This document shows positions 1 to 8,635 of a stretch of 64,000 nucleotides of DNA, piece by piece. A program made the position numbers and the translations under genes. The DNA is taken from contig DATNPX010000012.1 of the NCBI GenBank assembly GCA_036702975.1, positions 1 through 64,000 of the forward strand, in the 5' to 3' direction. Under the pieces are notes generated by a model, which did no database searches, was not told where the DNA came from, and worked only from the letters and a program-made list of their open reading frames with translations. Within the stretch, counting starts at the first letter, position 1. Each line of letters starts with the position of its first letter. The stretch comes from DATNPX01 sp036702975. Lineage in GTDB: Bacteria; Cyanobacteriota; Vampirovibrionia; Obscuribacterales; Obscuribacteraceae.

Positions 1-136
1 TGCTATTGCTATTGCTATTGCTATTGCTATTGCTATTGCTATTGCTATTGCTATTGCTATTGCTATTGCTATTGCTATTGCTATTGCTATTGCTATTGCT
101 ATTGCTATTGCTATTGCTATTGCTATTGCTATTGCT
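1..136. repeat. Perfect hexanucleotide microsatellite (TGCTAT)n
   Basis: From the first base to 136 the unit TGCTAT is repeated without a single change: 22 full units plus four bases, and the array runs off the left edge, so its true length is unknown. On the minus strand it reads CAATAG. The SRPBCC gene on that strand stops inside the first unit (GAG CAA TAG), so every second codon of that frame in the array is a TAG stop. The array therefore begins exactly at the end of a gene. It could be a real hypervariable locus or an assembly collapse at a contig end. Confidence 0.95.
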
Positions 137-575
137 CGAAAAGAGCAGATAGACGTTCGAGTGACGTGCCCCATCCCATGGAATGTCCTTGCACAGCAAT
201 CGGTCGATCGAATTTTGAGTGCGTCAATACGATCTCGGTGTTATTGCCTTTAGGCGTAAAAACAACGGTGACAATCGTATCTGACGCCGGATATTCTTCT
301 GAATTGTTAGTCCAGGAATAAACCAGTTTTTCGTTTTCGACAATCTCTAGGAACGTGCCAAACATTTGCACTACCCGTTCGTCAGCAAGTTTTACTGTGA
401 TGCAATAATTGCCACCAACGGTGAAGTTCTGCGTCAAACTCACACGCTGGCTCTCGCCGCAACCCATCCACTGCTTCATAAGCTCCGGATCGGTCCAAGC
501 TCTGTAAACCCGCTTCACATCAGCCTTGATCGTACGTGTGATCTCAAGGGCGGAGGTTTCAGTCTTCGTTGTCAT
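129..575 (-). CDS. SRPBCC (AHSA1-like) domain protein
   Basis: 148 residues, the usual size of a single START/SRPBCC domain of the AHSA1 (Hsp90 ATPase activator-like) group. Typical marks are the early TIKADVKRVYRAWTDPELM stretch (about residues 16-34), the central paired strands, and a closing GWGTSLERLSALFEQ helix. These folds hold a hydrophobic ligand; the substrate here is unknown. The ATG is preceded by AGGAG within the end of the upstream arsR-type gene, and the two reading frames overlap by 17 bases, so they are almost certainly co-transcribed and translationally coupled. ArsR plus SRPBCC pairs are very common and usually respond to small organic compounds. The stop codon lies in the hexamer array. 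Confidence 0.9.
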   Translation of the reverse strand: MTTKTETSALEITRTIKADVKRVYRAWTDPELMKQWMGCGESQRVSLTQNFTVGGNYCITVKLADERVVQMFGTFLEIVENEKLVYSWTNNSEEYPASDTIVTVVFTPKGNNTEIVLTHSKFDRPIAVQGHSMGWGTSLERLSALFEQ

Positions 576-918
576 CTCTCTCTCCTGTTTGGCCGCTCTC
601 TAAAAAACGCTCCAATGCATCGAATTGGCTTTCCCAAAATTCTCGATAAGCAGCCAACCACTCGTTTGCTTCAGACATAGGATCTGCACACAGCTCTAGA
701 TAATGTACGCGTCCTTTGACAGTCCGAGTCACCAGATTTGCATCTTCCAAAAGCTTAAGATGTTTGGAAATCGCAGGCAACGATAGGTCGAAAGGCTGTG
801 CTATTTCCAGAACGGAAGTAGGTCCATGCCGTGCCAAATTTCCGATGATCGCTCGTCGAGTGGGGTCAGACAAAGCAAAAAATGTGCGGTCTAATTGCTG
901 CGAATAATACTTGACCAT
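559..918 (-). CDS. ArsR-family winged-helix transcriptional regulator
   Basis: 119 residues. The winged helix occupies roughly residues 10-85, with ALSDPTRRAIIGNLARHG near the start and a recognition region around SLPAISKHLKLLEDANLV, the standard ArsR signature. The metal-binding cysteine pair of ArsR/SmtB sensors (ELCVCDL type) is absent; only one cysteine follows the recognition helix, so metal sensing is unlikely. It heads a two-gene operon with the SRPBCC protein and probably represses its own promoter through the dyad at 957-974. No strong ribosome site is visible before the ATG. Confidence 0.92.
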   Translation of the reverse strand: MVKYYSQQLDRTFFALSDPTRRAIIGNLARHGPTSVLEIAQPFDLSLPAISKHLKLLEDANLVTRTVKGRVHYLELCADPMSEANEWLAAYREFWESQFDALERFLESGQTGERDDNED

Positions 919-956
919 GTTTTTGCTGCCAGGACGCCGGGCTTACTAAAATCACA

Positions 957-974
957 TTTAACCATATCGTTAAA
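957..974. promoter_or_regulatory. Candidate ArsR operator, TTTAAC-N6-GTTAAA
   Basis: A perfect inverted repeat with 6-base arms and a 6-base spacer lies about 40 bases upstream of the arsR-type start codon. Dyads rich in TTAA are the usual binding sites of ArsR proteins that control SRPBCC partners. Position and symmetry are seen; the binding is inferred. Confidence 0.5.
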
Positions 975-1017
975 CAAAAGGCAAGCTCAAAACGACACCA
1001 GAAAGAGATAACGGTCT

Positions 1018-2277
1018 TTAGGTGAGCATAATCGGCTTACGATGGTTATCTAACCCGATCAGCATATGGGAAATTTGCTGAGCGAGTTGCTCAGTTACTT
1101 TATTGATAGTTCCTTTCTTGTTTTGCTTATAGTCAGCGTACAGCTTAGTCATATCGATCGCTTCGCCAACATCGACGAGAACAGTTCGCTGTCCTTTAAT
1201 TGAAGGTTCATGACCTAAGATCTCAGATTCAAGGCGGTCGAGCACATCCGCAAATCGCTCTTGCGTATTTGATTCAGTAAAGTATTGCTCGTAGATGGCG
1301 ATAAAATTGACGACTCTGTCCATGTCTCGATAGAAGCCTTTTATCTTCGCCGTTTTCTCATCGTGAATCTTACGCTCGTACTCTGTTTCGAGATGCTCAT
1401 CTGAATAAATATAATCGTCAAGCTTGTTGCGGATCTGCCTCACCCAATCAAGCTGCTTTCCATTCTCTTGTAGAGTGACTTTGAGTTGAGATGCAACTCC
1501 CTGCAGTACGTGAGTACGCAGTTCGTGAAGACGCTCAGTCACTGAGGCTCCTTCCTTCGGCTTGAACTCATATTCTCGTTCAAGCGTGGTCATCAGCTTG
1601 CCTGATATATTCTTCAAGCGTTCATGGAAAGTCTCGGTATCTGCGTGAGTAATGCCGACTTTTTCTTCTAGCATGCTCAGTGTTTGCCAGAGAGCAGGCC
1701 TGATGTCGTGTGGATAAGTGTATTTGAGAGCGACCGGAATTACGTACATTGGTGGCAAGCTGCCGTTGTCGCTACCATGGACCTTCGTCAGTTCTTCTAC
1801 TCCCCAGAATGTTAGTTGTGCAGCACCTGTTTCAAGCGGCATAAGCGTGTCGTTTTGACGTGATATTTCACCTTCAGGGAAGAGTACGAGTTTTTTCTTT
1901 CCTTCCGCGAGAATCTTACGAGTCATTTTGAACGACTCGCGGTCGGGGGCACCCCGCACCACAGAATATGCGCCAAGGTGCTGCAACCACCAGCCGTTTT
2001 TACCATCGTCATAGTCAAAAACTTCGCGTGCAGCGACGAAGTTGAAGTCTTCACCGACGGCGTTTGAAAATGCGAACATGGCCTGCGGATCGTGGCGATT
2101 GGAGTGGTTTGGGCAGATCATCGCTCTCTGTTTAGCCGTCGCTTTGAACCTCTCAACAGCTCCATCAACCGGCTTGATACTGAGTCCCTTCATCCGAACT
2201 CGCATATAGGCCGGCATTGCAGCCTTGACAAAATTGAGAAGAACCGGACCGTCAAGCGGAGGACGAAAATCAAGCAT
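1018..2277 (-). CDS. PlsC-type 1-acylglycerol-3-phosphate acyltransferase family protein
   Basis: 419 residues. The acyltransferase signature is clear: H58-x4-D63 (NHSNRHD) is the catalytic block I, and FPEGE at 133-137 is block III, which binds the glycerol phosphate. Such enzymes transfer an acyl chain onto lysophosphatidate or a related lysolipid at the inner membrane. The acyltransferase part ends near residue 220; the remaining 200 residues are charged, helical and not typical of bacterial PlsC (about 240 residues), so the exact acceptor is uncertain. No clear membrane segment is seen at the N terminus. The ATG follows AAGGTGA at good spacing. Confidence 0.85.
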   Translation of the reverse strand: MLDFRPPLDGPVLLNFVKAAMPAYMRVRMKGLSIKPVDGAVERFKATAKQRAMICPNHSNRHDPQAMFAFSNAVGEDFNFVAAREVFDYDDGKNGWWLQHLGAYSVVRGAPDRESFKMTRKILAEGKKKLVLFPEGEISRQNDTLMPLETGAAQLTFWGVEELTKVHGSDNGSLPPMYVIPVALKYTYPHDIRPALWQTLSMLEEKVGITHADTETFHERLKNISGKLMTTLEREYEFKPKEGASVTERLHELRTHVLQGVASQLKVTLQENGKQLDWVRQIRNKLDDYIYSDEHLETEYERKIHDEKTAKIKGFYRDMDRVVNFIAIYEQYFTESNTQERFADVLDRLESEILGHEPSIKGQRTVLVDVGEAIDMTKLYADYKQNKKGTINKVTEQLAQQISHMLIGLDNHRKPIMLT

Positions 2278-2350
2278 TTGCTCACCTTTTGCTTTAAATT
2301 AGTGGTTCAGGCATTAGATGTTCCCACCTTGACCACCAATAGTCACCTAT

Positions 2351-3052
2351 ATGAAAGCGAAAAATTCAAAAATTGCCGACTTCGTCAGCATGGAGTTCGA
2401 AAAAAGAGCGGACGAAAAACGGGCTAAAGAGATGGCTGCGTACATGAAAACCGACATGCCTTTTTTCGGCGTGCAAAAACCAGAGCGCATTCCTATATAT
2501 AAAGAGCTAAAAAAGCAATTCAAGCCGGCGGATCGTTTAACCTACGAGTCAAACGCAAGAGCATTGTGGAGACTGCCTCAGAGAGAAGGCAAATATGCTG
2601 CTCTATTTTACGCCGGTGCATTTCCTGAGTATGTTGACGCCGAATCGATCGAACTCTATGAGGAGATGATCCGTGACGGTGCATGGTGGGATTTCGTCGA
2701 CGACATCGCCATCAATTTGGTCGGGCATGCATACAAAAAGGACAGAAATATCCTCAAAAAACGAATTGATAAATGGGTGCGTGACGATGATATGTGGATC
2801 CGTCGAACCACTCTCATTTGCCACAATCACCACAAAACTGAGACTGACGAAGAGCAGCTCTTCAAGACCTGCCTATTGCTTTCTTCCGAAAGAGAATTCT
2901 TCATCCGCAAAGGCATGGGGTGGGCGCTTCGCGAATACAGTTATGTTGCACCCAAAGAGGTGAAGAGATTCGTTCTAACGAACCAAGATAAGCTCTCGCC
3001 TCTCACTTTTAGAGAGGCAACGAAGCAGTTGGTGCGCGCAGGTCTCCTGTAA
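2351..3052 (+). CDS. DNA alkylation repair protein, AlkD-like
   Basis: 233 residues, the typical length of AlkD, a HEAT-like helical-repeat glycosylase that removes bulky or positively charged alkylated bases. Recognisable AlkD blocks are FFGVQKPERIPIYKEL near the start, a central WWDFVDDIAINLVGHA segment, WIRRTTLICHNH, and the late FFIRKGMGWALREYSYV block. The start at 2351 has no evident ribosome site; a second ATG at 2390 is possible. Divergent from the plsC-like gene across 73 bases. Confidence 0.9.
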   Translation: MKAKNSKIADFVSMEFEKRADEKRAKEMAAYMKTDMPFFGVQKPERIPIYKELKKQFKPADRLTYESNARALWRLPQREGKYAALFYAGAFPEYVDAESIELYEEMIRDGAWWDFVDDIAINLVGHAYKKDRNILKKRIDKWVRDDDMWIRRTTLICHNHHKTETDEEQLFKTCLLLSSEREFFIRKGMGWALREYSYVAPKEVKRFVLTNQDKLSPLTFREATKQLVRAGLL

Positions 3053-3091
3053 CCTATGAGAGCGACCTAAAGGGAACGCTCAGCACACAGA

Positions 3092-4744
3092 TTACATTAC
3101 TGCTGTTTCGCGATAAGCGCCCCAGATCTCGCGCATAGCATCACAAATCTCGCCCAGAGTCGCATAGCTGTGAACAGCATTGAGAAGCGCTGGGAATGTA
3201 TTCTCACCGGAACGCATTGTCTCTTTAAGATGAGCGATTGCGTTATGCACCTTTTCGTTGTCTCGAGTCTCTTTCAACTCTTTCAAGCGCTGGCACTGAC
3301 GTTCTTGGTATTCAGAACCAATCTTGAGGATATCGATCTTGGCACCAGGCGCTTCTTCCGTGAGCGCGTTGAGTCCGACGAACATTCTGTCTCCGGAATC
3401 AAGTCTTTGCTGGAATCGATAAGCTGAGTCCGACAGCTCCTTCATAAAGAAGCCCTTCTCGATACCAGCGATGACACCACCAACTTCTTCGATCTTCTTG
3501 AAGATTTCGTTGGCACCCTCTTCCATCTTGTTGGTCAGCCATTCAACGTAATAAGAGCCCGCGAGTGGGTCCACAACATTCGCGACACCAGTCTCGTGCG
3601 CAATTATCTGTTGCGTGCGTAATGCAATATGTGCGGCTTTCTCAGTTGGCAAACCGAGCACTTCGTCCATCGAATTGGTGTGGAGCGATTGTGTACCACC
3701 AAGAACACCAGCAAGAGCTTCTATCGCTGTTCGAATGATATTGTTTTCTGGTTGTGGTGCGGTCAAGCTACAGCCGGCAGTTTGTGTATGGAAGCGCAAT
3801 TTGAGCGATCGCTCGTCCTTGGCACCATAGTGGTCGCGCATACGACGAGCCCAGATACGGCGAGCAGCGCGGTATTTAGCGATCTCTTCGAAGAAATCGA
3901 TGTGTGCATTGAAGAAGAAAGAGAGGCGCGGCACAAAATCGTCAACTTTAAGACCAGCTTCGATACCGGCGTCGACATAAGCAAAACCATCAGCCAGCGT
4001 GAACGCCAACTCCTGCACTGCTGTGGCACCAGCTTCGCGGATATGGTAGCCGCTCACAGAAATAGTATTCCATTTCGGCACCTCTTTCGTGCAGAAAACC
4101 ATCATGTCTTGTATCAGTTTGAGAGCCGGACGGGGCGGGATCAAATAAGTTTTCTGAGCAATATATTCCTTGAAAATATCGTTCTGCAAAGTGCCGTTCA
4201 GCTTTTTGAGATCGATGCCTCTATTTTGCGCATTCGCTAAGAACATGCAGAAAATGATCACAGCCGGTCCATTGATGGTCATAGATGTGGAGATCTTGTC
4301 CAACGGAATGTCACGATAGAGAATTTCGACGTCCTTCAAGCTATCGATGGCAACGCCGCAAACACCGACTTCGCCTTCCGATTTCCAGTGGTCGGAGTCG
4401 TAACCCATAAGTGTGGGCAAATCAAAAGCTGTCGACAAGCCGGTTTGTCCCTGACTCAAAAGATATTTGAAGCGAGCATTCGTCTCTTCCGGACCGCCGT
4501 AACCGGCAAATTGACGCATGGTCCAGAGCTTGCCTTGATACATGTTGTGGTGAATTCCACGCGTGTAAGGAAACTCACCAGGGTCAGCGAGATCGCGTTC
4601 GTAGTTCAAATCTTTTATATCTTCGGCTGTATAAACCGGCTTTAGCGGCAGACCGGAAATTGTCTCGATCGTCTTTTCGGCTTTTGCACTCAGCTTGCCC
4701 GGGCTGGGTTTCTCTGTCAGCGGTTTGGTTAACTCTTTGACCAT
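3092..4744 (-). CDS. Methylmalonyl-CoA mutase large (catalytic) chain
   Basis: 550 residues forming the substrate-binding TIM-barrel part of an adenosylcobalamin-dependent acyl-CoA mutase. The block around residues 66-90 (NMYQGKLWTMRQFAGYG, followed by PEETNARFKYL) is diagnostic, as are VPKWNTISVSGYHIREAGA, FHTQTAGCSLTAPQPENN and GGTQSLHTNSMDE. The chain stops before any B12-binding domain (no DxHxxG motif), so the cobalamin subunit must be a separate protein, as in archaeal and many bacterial two-subunit enzymes. No such gene lies in this window. Likely reaction is succinyl-CoA/(R)-methylmalonyl-CoA interconversion; an isobutyryl- or ethylmalonyl-CoA mutase cannot be excluded. GGGAG precedes the ATG. 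Confidence 0.92.
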   Translation of the reverse strand: MVKELTKPLTEKPSPGKLSAKAEKTIETISGLPLKPVYTAEDIKDLNYERDLADPGEFPYTRGIHHNMYQGKLWTMRQFAGYGGPEETNARFKYLLSQGQTGLSTAFDLPTLMGYDSDHWKSEGEVGVCGVAIDSLKDVEILYRDIPLDKISTSMTINGPAVIIFCMFLANAQNRGIDLKKLNGTLQNDIFKEYIAQKTYLIPPRPALKLIQDMMVFCTKEVPKWNTISVSGYHIREAGATAVQELAFTLADGFAYVDAGIEAGLKVDDFVPRLSFFFNAHIDFFEEIAKYRAARRIWARRMRDHYGAKDERSLKLRFHTQTAGCSLTAPQPENNIIRTAIEALAGVLGGTQSLHTNSMDEVLGLPTEKAAHIALRTQQIIAHETGVANVVDPLAGSYYVEWLTNKMEEGANEIFKKIEEVGGVIAGIEKGFFMKELSDSAYRFQQRLDSGDRMFVGLNALTEEAPGAKIDILKIGSEYQERQCQRLKELKETRDNEKVHNAIAHLKETMRSGENTFPALLNAVHSYATLGEICDAMREIWGAYRETAVM

Positions 4745-4864
4745 TATTTCTCCCTCGGCGCAGAACGCGCGCGCATAACCGAAAGTCCGATATGATGTTC
4801 TGTTGCCAGTCTACAACACACCTGAGCGACAGTAATCTTTATTACATATTTAGAGGTCTCAATC

Positions 4865-6580
4865 ATGACATCAGCACCGCCTAAGGCAGCCGGCGTTCAG
4901 CTAATCCAAGAGATACTAAAAAGTGCCAAGCCAATAACGGTCAAAGCACCCCACGGATCTGAATTGCACAGCAAAGGCTGGATTCAGGAAGCTGCGCTGA
5001 GAATGCTTCTGAATAATCTAGACCCGGAAGTGGCTGAGCGTCCCGACGAGCTGATTGTCTACGGTGGTTTAGGAAAAGCAGCCAGAAACTGGGATTGTTT
5101 CAAGGCGATAGTCAAAGCGTTGACGACTCTTGAAGCTGACGAGACGTTGCTTGTGCAGTCGGGGAAGCCGGTCGGCGTGTTTCGCAGTCATGAAAATGCA
5201 CCGCGCGTGCTTATCGCCAACTCAAATCTTGTTGGAGCTTGGGCGACTTGGGATCACTTCCGCGAGCTCGACCGCAAAGGGTTGATGATGTACGGACAGA
5301 TGACTGCTGGCTCCTGGATTTACATCGGCACGCAGGGAATTTTGCAGGGCACCTACGAAACCTTCGCAGCTCTGGCAAGAAAGCACTACGGTGGATCGCT
5401 TAAAGGCCGTATCGTGCTTACAGCTGGGCTTGGTGGCATGGGCGGTGCACAGCCCTTGGCAATCACCATGAACGAAGGAGTGGCGATATGTGTTGAGATT
5501 GACCCGCACCGCATTCAACGTCGCTTGGAAACCAAATACTGCGATCAAAAGGCCGACAATCTCGAACACGCTATCAAACTAGCCAAGGACGCAGCTCAAG
5601 CTAATCAACCCCTTTCAATCGCACTCGAAGGCAATGCCGCCGAGGTTTTGCCAAGGCTTTTGGAACTGGGCTTCAAGCCAGACGCCATTACAGACCAGAC
5701 ATCGGCTCACGACCCTTTGAACGGCTACGTACCAGCTTCACTGTCCCTGAAAGAGGCAGATGCCTTACGCAAGAACAACCCCGAGCAATACCTGGAGAAG
5801 GCGCACGCTTCGATCTGCAAGCACGTTGAAGCGATGCTCGAGTTTCAAAAGCGCGGCGCCATCGCTTTCGACTATGGCAACAATATACGTCAAGTAGCGT
5901 TAAATCATGGAGTGAAAGACGCCTTTGCATTTCCGGGATTTGTACCAGCCTACATCCGCCCCTTGTTTTGCGAGGGCAAAGGTCCTTTCAGGTGGGCGGC
6001 GCTGTCCGGAGATCCACAAGACATCGCTCGCATCGACCGCGCTATCCTTGAGACATTCGCACACGATGAGGCACTCTGCCGTTGGATAGACCTCGCGTCA
6101 AAACGAGTGAAATTCCAGGGACTACCAGCGCGAATCTGCTGGCTCGGCTATGGAGACCGGGCAAAACTGGGGTTGATAATCAACGATCTTGTTGCCAAAA
6201 AAGAGGTCAAAGCACCGATAGTAATTGGTCGCGACCATCTCGACTCGGGTTCGGTGGCCTCACCGAACCGCGAGACCGAAGCGATGAAAGATGGTTCGGA
6301 TGCCGTTGCAGACTGGGTTTATTTGAATGCAATGATCAACGCGGTCGGTGGAGCCAGCTGGGTTTCGCTGCACCACGGTGGTGGCGTGGGAATAGGCTAT
6401 TCGCTGCATGCTGGTCAGGTTATCGTTGCCGATGGAACGCCCTCGGCCGCCGAGCGGCTCGAACGAGTGCTCACGACCGATCCGGGAATGGGCGTGATTC
6501 GACACGTGGATGCCGGATATGACGAGGCGATTCAATTTGCTAAAAAAGCAAACGTCCGCATTCCCATGTGGGAGATTTGA
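4865..6580 (+). CDS. hutU: Urocanate hydratase (urocanase)
   Basis: 571 residues. Urocanase hydrates urocanate to imidazolonepropionate in histidine breakdown, using tightly bound NAD+ as an electrophile. Seen here are the YGGLGKAARNW block (66-76), the NAD-binding TAGLGGMGGAQPLA (186-199), DQTSAHDPLNGY (277-288), and Cys369 in FCEGKGPFRWAALSGDP, the conserved cysteine region of the active site. Slightly longer than the usual 555 residues but complete. It stands alone: no histidine ammonia-lyase, imidazolonepropionase or HutC regulator is adjacent. Divergent from the mutase gene. Confidence 0.96.
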   Translation: MTSAPPKAAGVQLIQEILKSAKPITVKAPHGSELHSKGWIQEAALRMLLNNLDPEVAERPDELIVYGGLGKAARNWDCFKAIVKALTTLEADETLLVQSGKPVGVFRSHENAPRVLIANSNLVGAWATWDHFRELDRKGLMMYGQMTAGSWIYIGTQGILQGTYETFAALARKHYGGSLKGRIVLTAGLGGMGGAQPLAITMNEGVAICVEIDPHRIQRRLETKYCDQKADNLEHAIKLAKDAAQANQPLSIALEGNAAEVLPRLLELGFKPDAITDQTSAHDPLNGYVPASLSLKEADALRKNNPEQYLEKAHASICKHVEAMLEFQKRGAIAFDYGNNIRQVALNHGVKDAFAFPGFVPAYIRPLFCEGKGPFRWAALSGDPQDIARIDRAILETFAHDEALCRWIDLASKRVKFQGLPARICWLGYGDRAKLGLIINDLVAKKEVKAPIVIGRDHLDSGSVASPNRETEAMKDGSDAVADWVYLNAMINAVGGASWVSLHHGGGVGIGYSLHAGQVIVADGTPSAAERLERVLTTDPGMGVIRHVDAGYDEAIQFAKKANVRIPMWEI

Positions 6581-6594
6581 AGTCTAACTGCTCA

Positions 6595-6981
6595 CTAGCC
6601 AAGCACCTGAGCCTTAGCGGATCTCTCGAAGCGCACAACGCAAAAGTCGCCTCGCGAATCGACGAGCCTGACGACCGGCGCTTCATTGATCGACCTTAAA
6701 ATCACATCCATGCAAACTTCAGATTGCTCGTGTTCGCCAGAATTTGCACTAAGAAGGAGTGCATTGAATTGCCCGAAGTCGCCCAACTCAGCCTGCGTCT
6801 TGAGGAGAAATGCGCGCACGGTTTGCACGCCACCGGTCACGAGCAGCGACCTTAGTTGCTCAATTTGGGGAGCAATAGGTGCGTCGGGAGGTGAGGCACT
6901 AAAGGTCTCGATCCGCACGCCCGAACCACTGCCCGGAACGTACGGCGTCAGTGGTGCCGTTGCGACAAAGTAATCAACCAT
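6595..6981 (-). CDS. Hypothetical protein, 128 residues
   Basis: Begins MVDYFVATAPL. I chose the ATG at 6981 because AAAGAGG sits 8 bases before it; a longer frame back to 7014 lacks a ribosome site. The protein is a compact mixed alpha/beta sequence ending in VVRLVDSRGDFCVVRFERS, without signal peptide or membrane segment. I recognise no family. It is convergent with urocanase (14 bases between stops), so no functional link is implied. Confidence 0.7.
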   Translation of the reverse strand: MVDYFVATAPLTPYVPGSGSGVRIETFSASPPDAPIAPQIEQLRSLLVTGGVQTVRAFLLKTQAELGDFGQFNALLLSANSGEHEQSEVCMDVILRSINEAPVVRLVDSRGDFCVVRFERSAKAQVLG

Positions 6982-7412
6982 AGGAATAACCTCTTTCTTT
7001 TGTGCCAATGCCATAGCCTGGAATTCAACCTCTCAGATTTGCCACCAATAATCGCCCGCCTTCTCTTGACAATATCGAGGGTTTTCCAAAACGCCAATCA
7101 AACTATCAATCAAACTATCCATGACAGGAGCTTAGTCCCAGGCTTGTGAGATCGGCGTGAAAATACTCCCGTAGAAATACTCATTGGTGCGAGGCGTACC
7201 CTCTTGAAAGCCAAGAAACCGCCTGTTTGCGCCGCATCTGCATATCTGTTAAAGCATACTCATCACCTAGTATTTGCAAGCGAATGAAGGAGATAAGGAG
7301 CGCGAGATCAAATACAATGCACAACAGACCTAGTTTTGAGATTGGTCGTGCCTAAACATTGGCTGGAAGCCCATTATGAAAAGACAACTACAGGACCGCA
7401 AGGAATAATCAG
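6982..7412. other. Intergenic, no gene seen; 12-bp tandem duplication
   Basis: About 430 bases separating two divergent genes. The 12-mer CAATCAAACTAT occurs twice back to back at 7095-7106 and 7107-7118. A 23-codon frame near 7284 has no convincing ribosome site and was not called. AAGGA at about 7399 serves the aminotransferase gene. Confidence 0.6.
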
Positions 7413-8603
7413 ATGCGAAACAAACTAGCCCATAGGGTCAGGGGCATCCAGCAATCCAAAATTCGTGCCGTGACAAAGCGTATCGAAGCTGTAAGCGGTG
7501 TCAATTTAGGTCAAGGAACTTGCCCGCTACCGCCCGACCCTCGCATCGTTGCTGCCGCAGAAAAGGCGATGCTGCTCAATCACAACAGTTACACCGCATA
7601 TGATGGCATTCCAGAATTAAAAGAAGCCCTAGTCGACCGATATTGGGACTACAACAATTTAAAAATCAAAACTAGCAATGTTCTCGTCACAAGTGGCGCT
7701 ACCGGCGGCTTCGAAACAGTTTGCAAATGCTTTCTCGAGCCAGGCGACGAAGTGATCATGTTTGAGCCGATTTACCAATATCATGTCAAACTGGTCCTGG
7801 AAAAGAATGCTGTTCCTGTTTATGTCCCACTAGAGGCACCCGATTGGTCCTTTAATATAGAAGACGTCGAAGCCGCCATTACTGAAAAGACAAAATTCCT
7901 GGCGCTAGCAAATCCGAACAATCCGTCGGGGAAGGTGTTCACTAAAGAGGAGCTTCTAGCCATCGGCACGCTGTGCAAGTCCAAAGGCATACCCGTGGTG
8001 TCGGACGAAGTGTATGAATATATTCTCGCAGAGGGTTACAAGCACATTTCGCTCGCCAGCTTGCCCGGAATGTTTGAGAACACCATCACCATCTCTTCAG
8101 CGAGCAAAACGCTGTTCATGACTGGTTGGAGAGTAGGATGGCTTATAGCACCAGACGAAATAATGGAACCACTGGGAGTGCGTGCTGATGAAACATATGT
8201 GTGTGCGCCAGCACCATTTCAACACGCTGTCGCCCAGGCCCTCAGGTTTGGCGACGACTATTTCAACCAAATTCGCAAACCGTTTCAGAAGAAGCGCAAA
8301 ATTTTAAGCAAAGCGCTTACCGAAGCCGGCCTCAAACCTTACGATCCGCAAGGAGCTTACTACACTCTTGCCGATTACACCGCTCTCGGTTATGACAGTG
8401 ATGAAAATGCACTGACACAGCTGATCGCCGAATTCGCTATTGGAGCCGTTCCAGGTAATTCGTTCTTCCTCAGCGAAAGTGAAACAGGACTGCTGCGATT
8501 TTGCTATGCCGTCACTGACGAAGTTCTAGACCGCGCCTGCCAGCTCCTCACCAGCGGAAGGCGCGTGAACCAGAGCAAAAAGCCATCGCTGCTTCCCTCC
8601 TGA
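7413..8603 (+). CDS. Class I/II PLP-dependent aminotransferase
   Basis: 396 residues, fold type I. Visible active-site features: NPNNPSGK (167-174), SDEVYEYI (197-204) with the Asp that pairs with the pyridine nitrogen and the Tyr, the Schiff-base Lys232 in SSASKTLFMTGWR, and Arg240 for the phosphate. The N-terminal GVNLGQGTCPLPPDP is of the aspartate/methionine/kynurenine transaminase subgroup (AspC-Igamma, KAT or YbdL like). Substrate cannot be fixed from sequence; an amino group transfer to 2-oxoglutarate is expected. Start supported by AAGGA upstream. Confidence 0.92.
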   Translation: MRNKLAHRVRGIQQSKIRAVTKRIEAVSGVNLGQGTCPLPPDPRIVAAAEKAMLLNHNSYTAYDGIPELKEALVDRYWDYNNLKIKTSNVLVTSGATGGFETVCKCFLEPGDEVIMFEPIYQYHVKLVLEKNAVPVYVPLEAPDWSFNIEDVEAAITEKTKFLALANPNNPSGKVFTKEELLAIGTLCKSKGIPVVSDEVYEYILAEGYKHISLASLPGMFENTITISSASKTLFMTGWRVGWLIAPDEIMEPLGVRADETYVCAPAPFQHAVAQALRFGDDYFNQIRKPFQKKRKILSKALTEAGLKPYDPQGAYYTLADYTALGYDSDENALTQLIAEFAIGAVPGNSFFLSESETGLLRFCYAVTDEVLDRACQLLTSGRRVNQSKKPSLLPS

Positions 8604-8635
8604 CCAGCAGAATCCAATGAAGAGGTGCCGTCTGT

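Noticed and set aside
1..136. CRISPR array
   Set aside because: The unit is a 6-base perfect repeat without spacers, so not CRISPR.
3629..4240. 203-codon open frame on the plus strand
   Set aside because: Antisense to the methylmalonyl-CoA mutase gene, with His/Cys-rich composition typical of a mirrored coding frame.
7284..7355. 23-codon open frame
   Set aside because: No convincing ribosome site before its ATG and no sequence pattern; too short to support.
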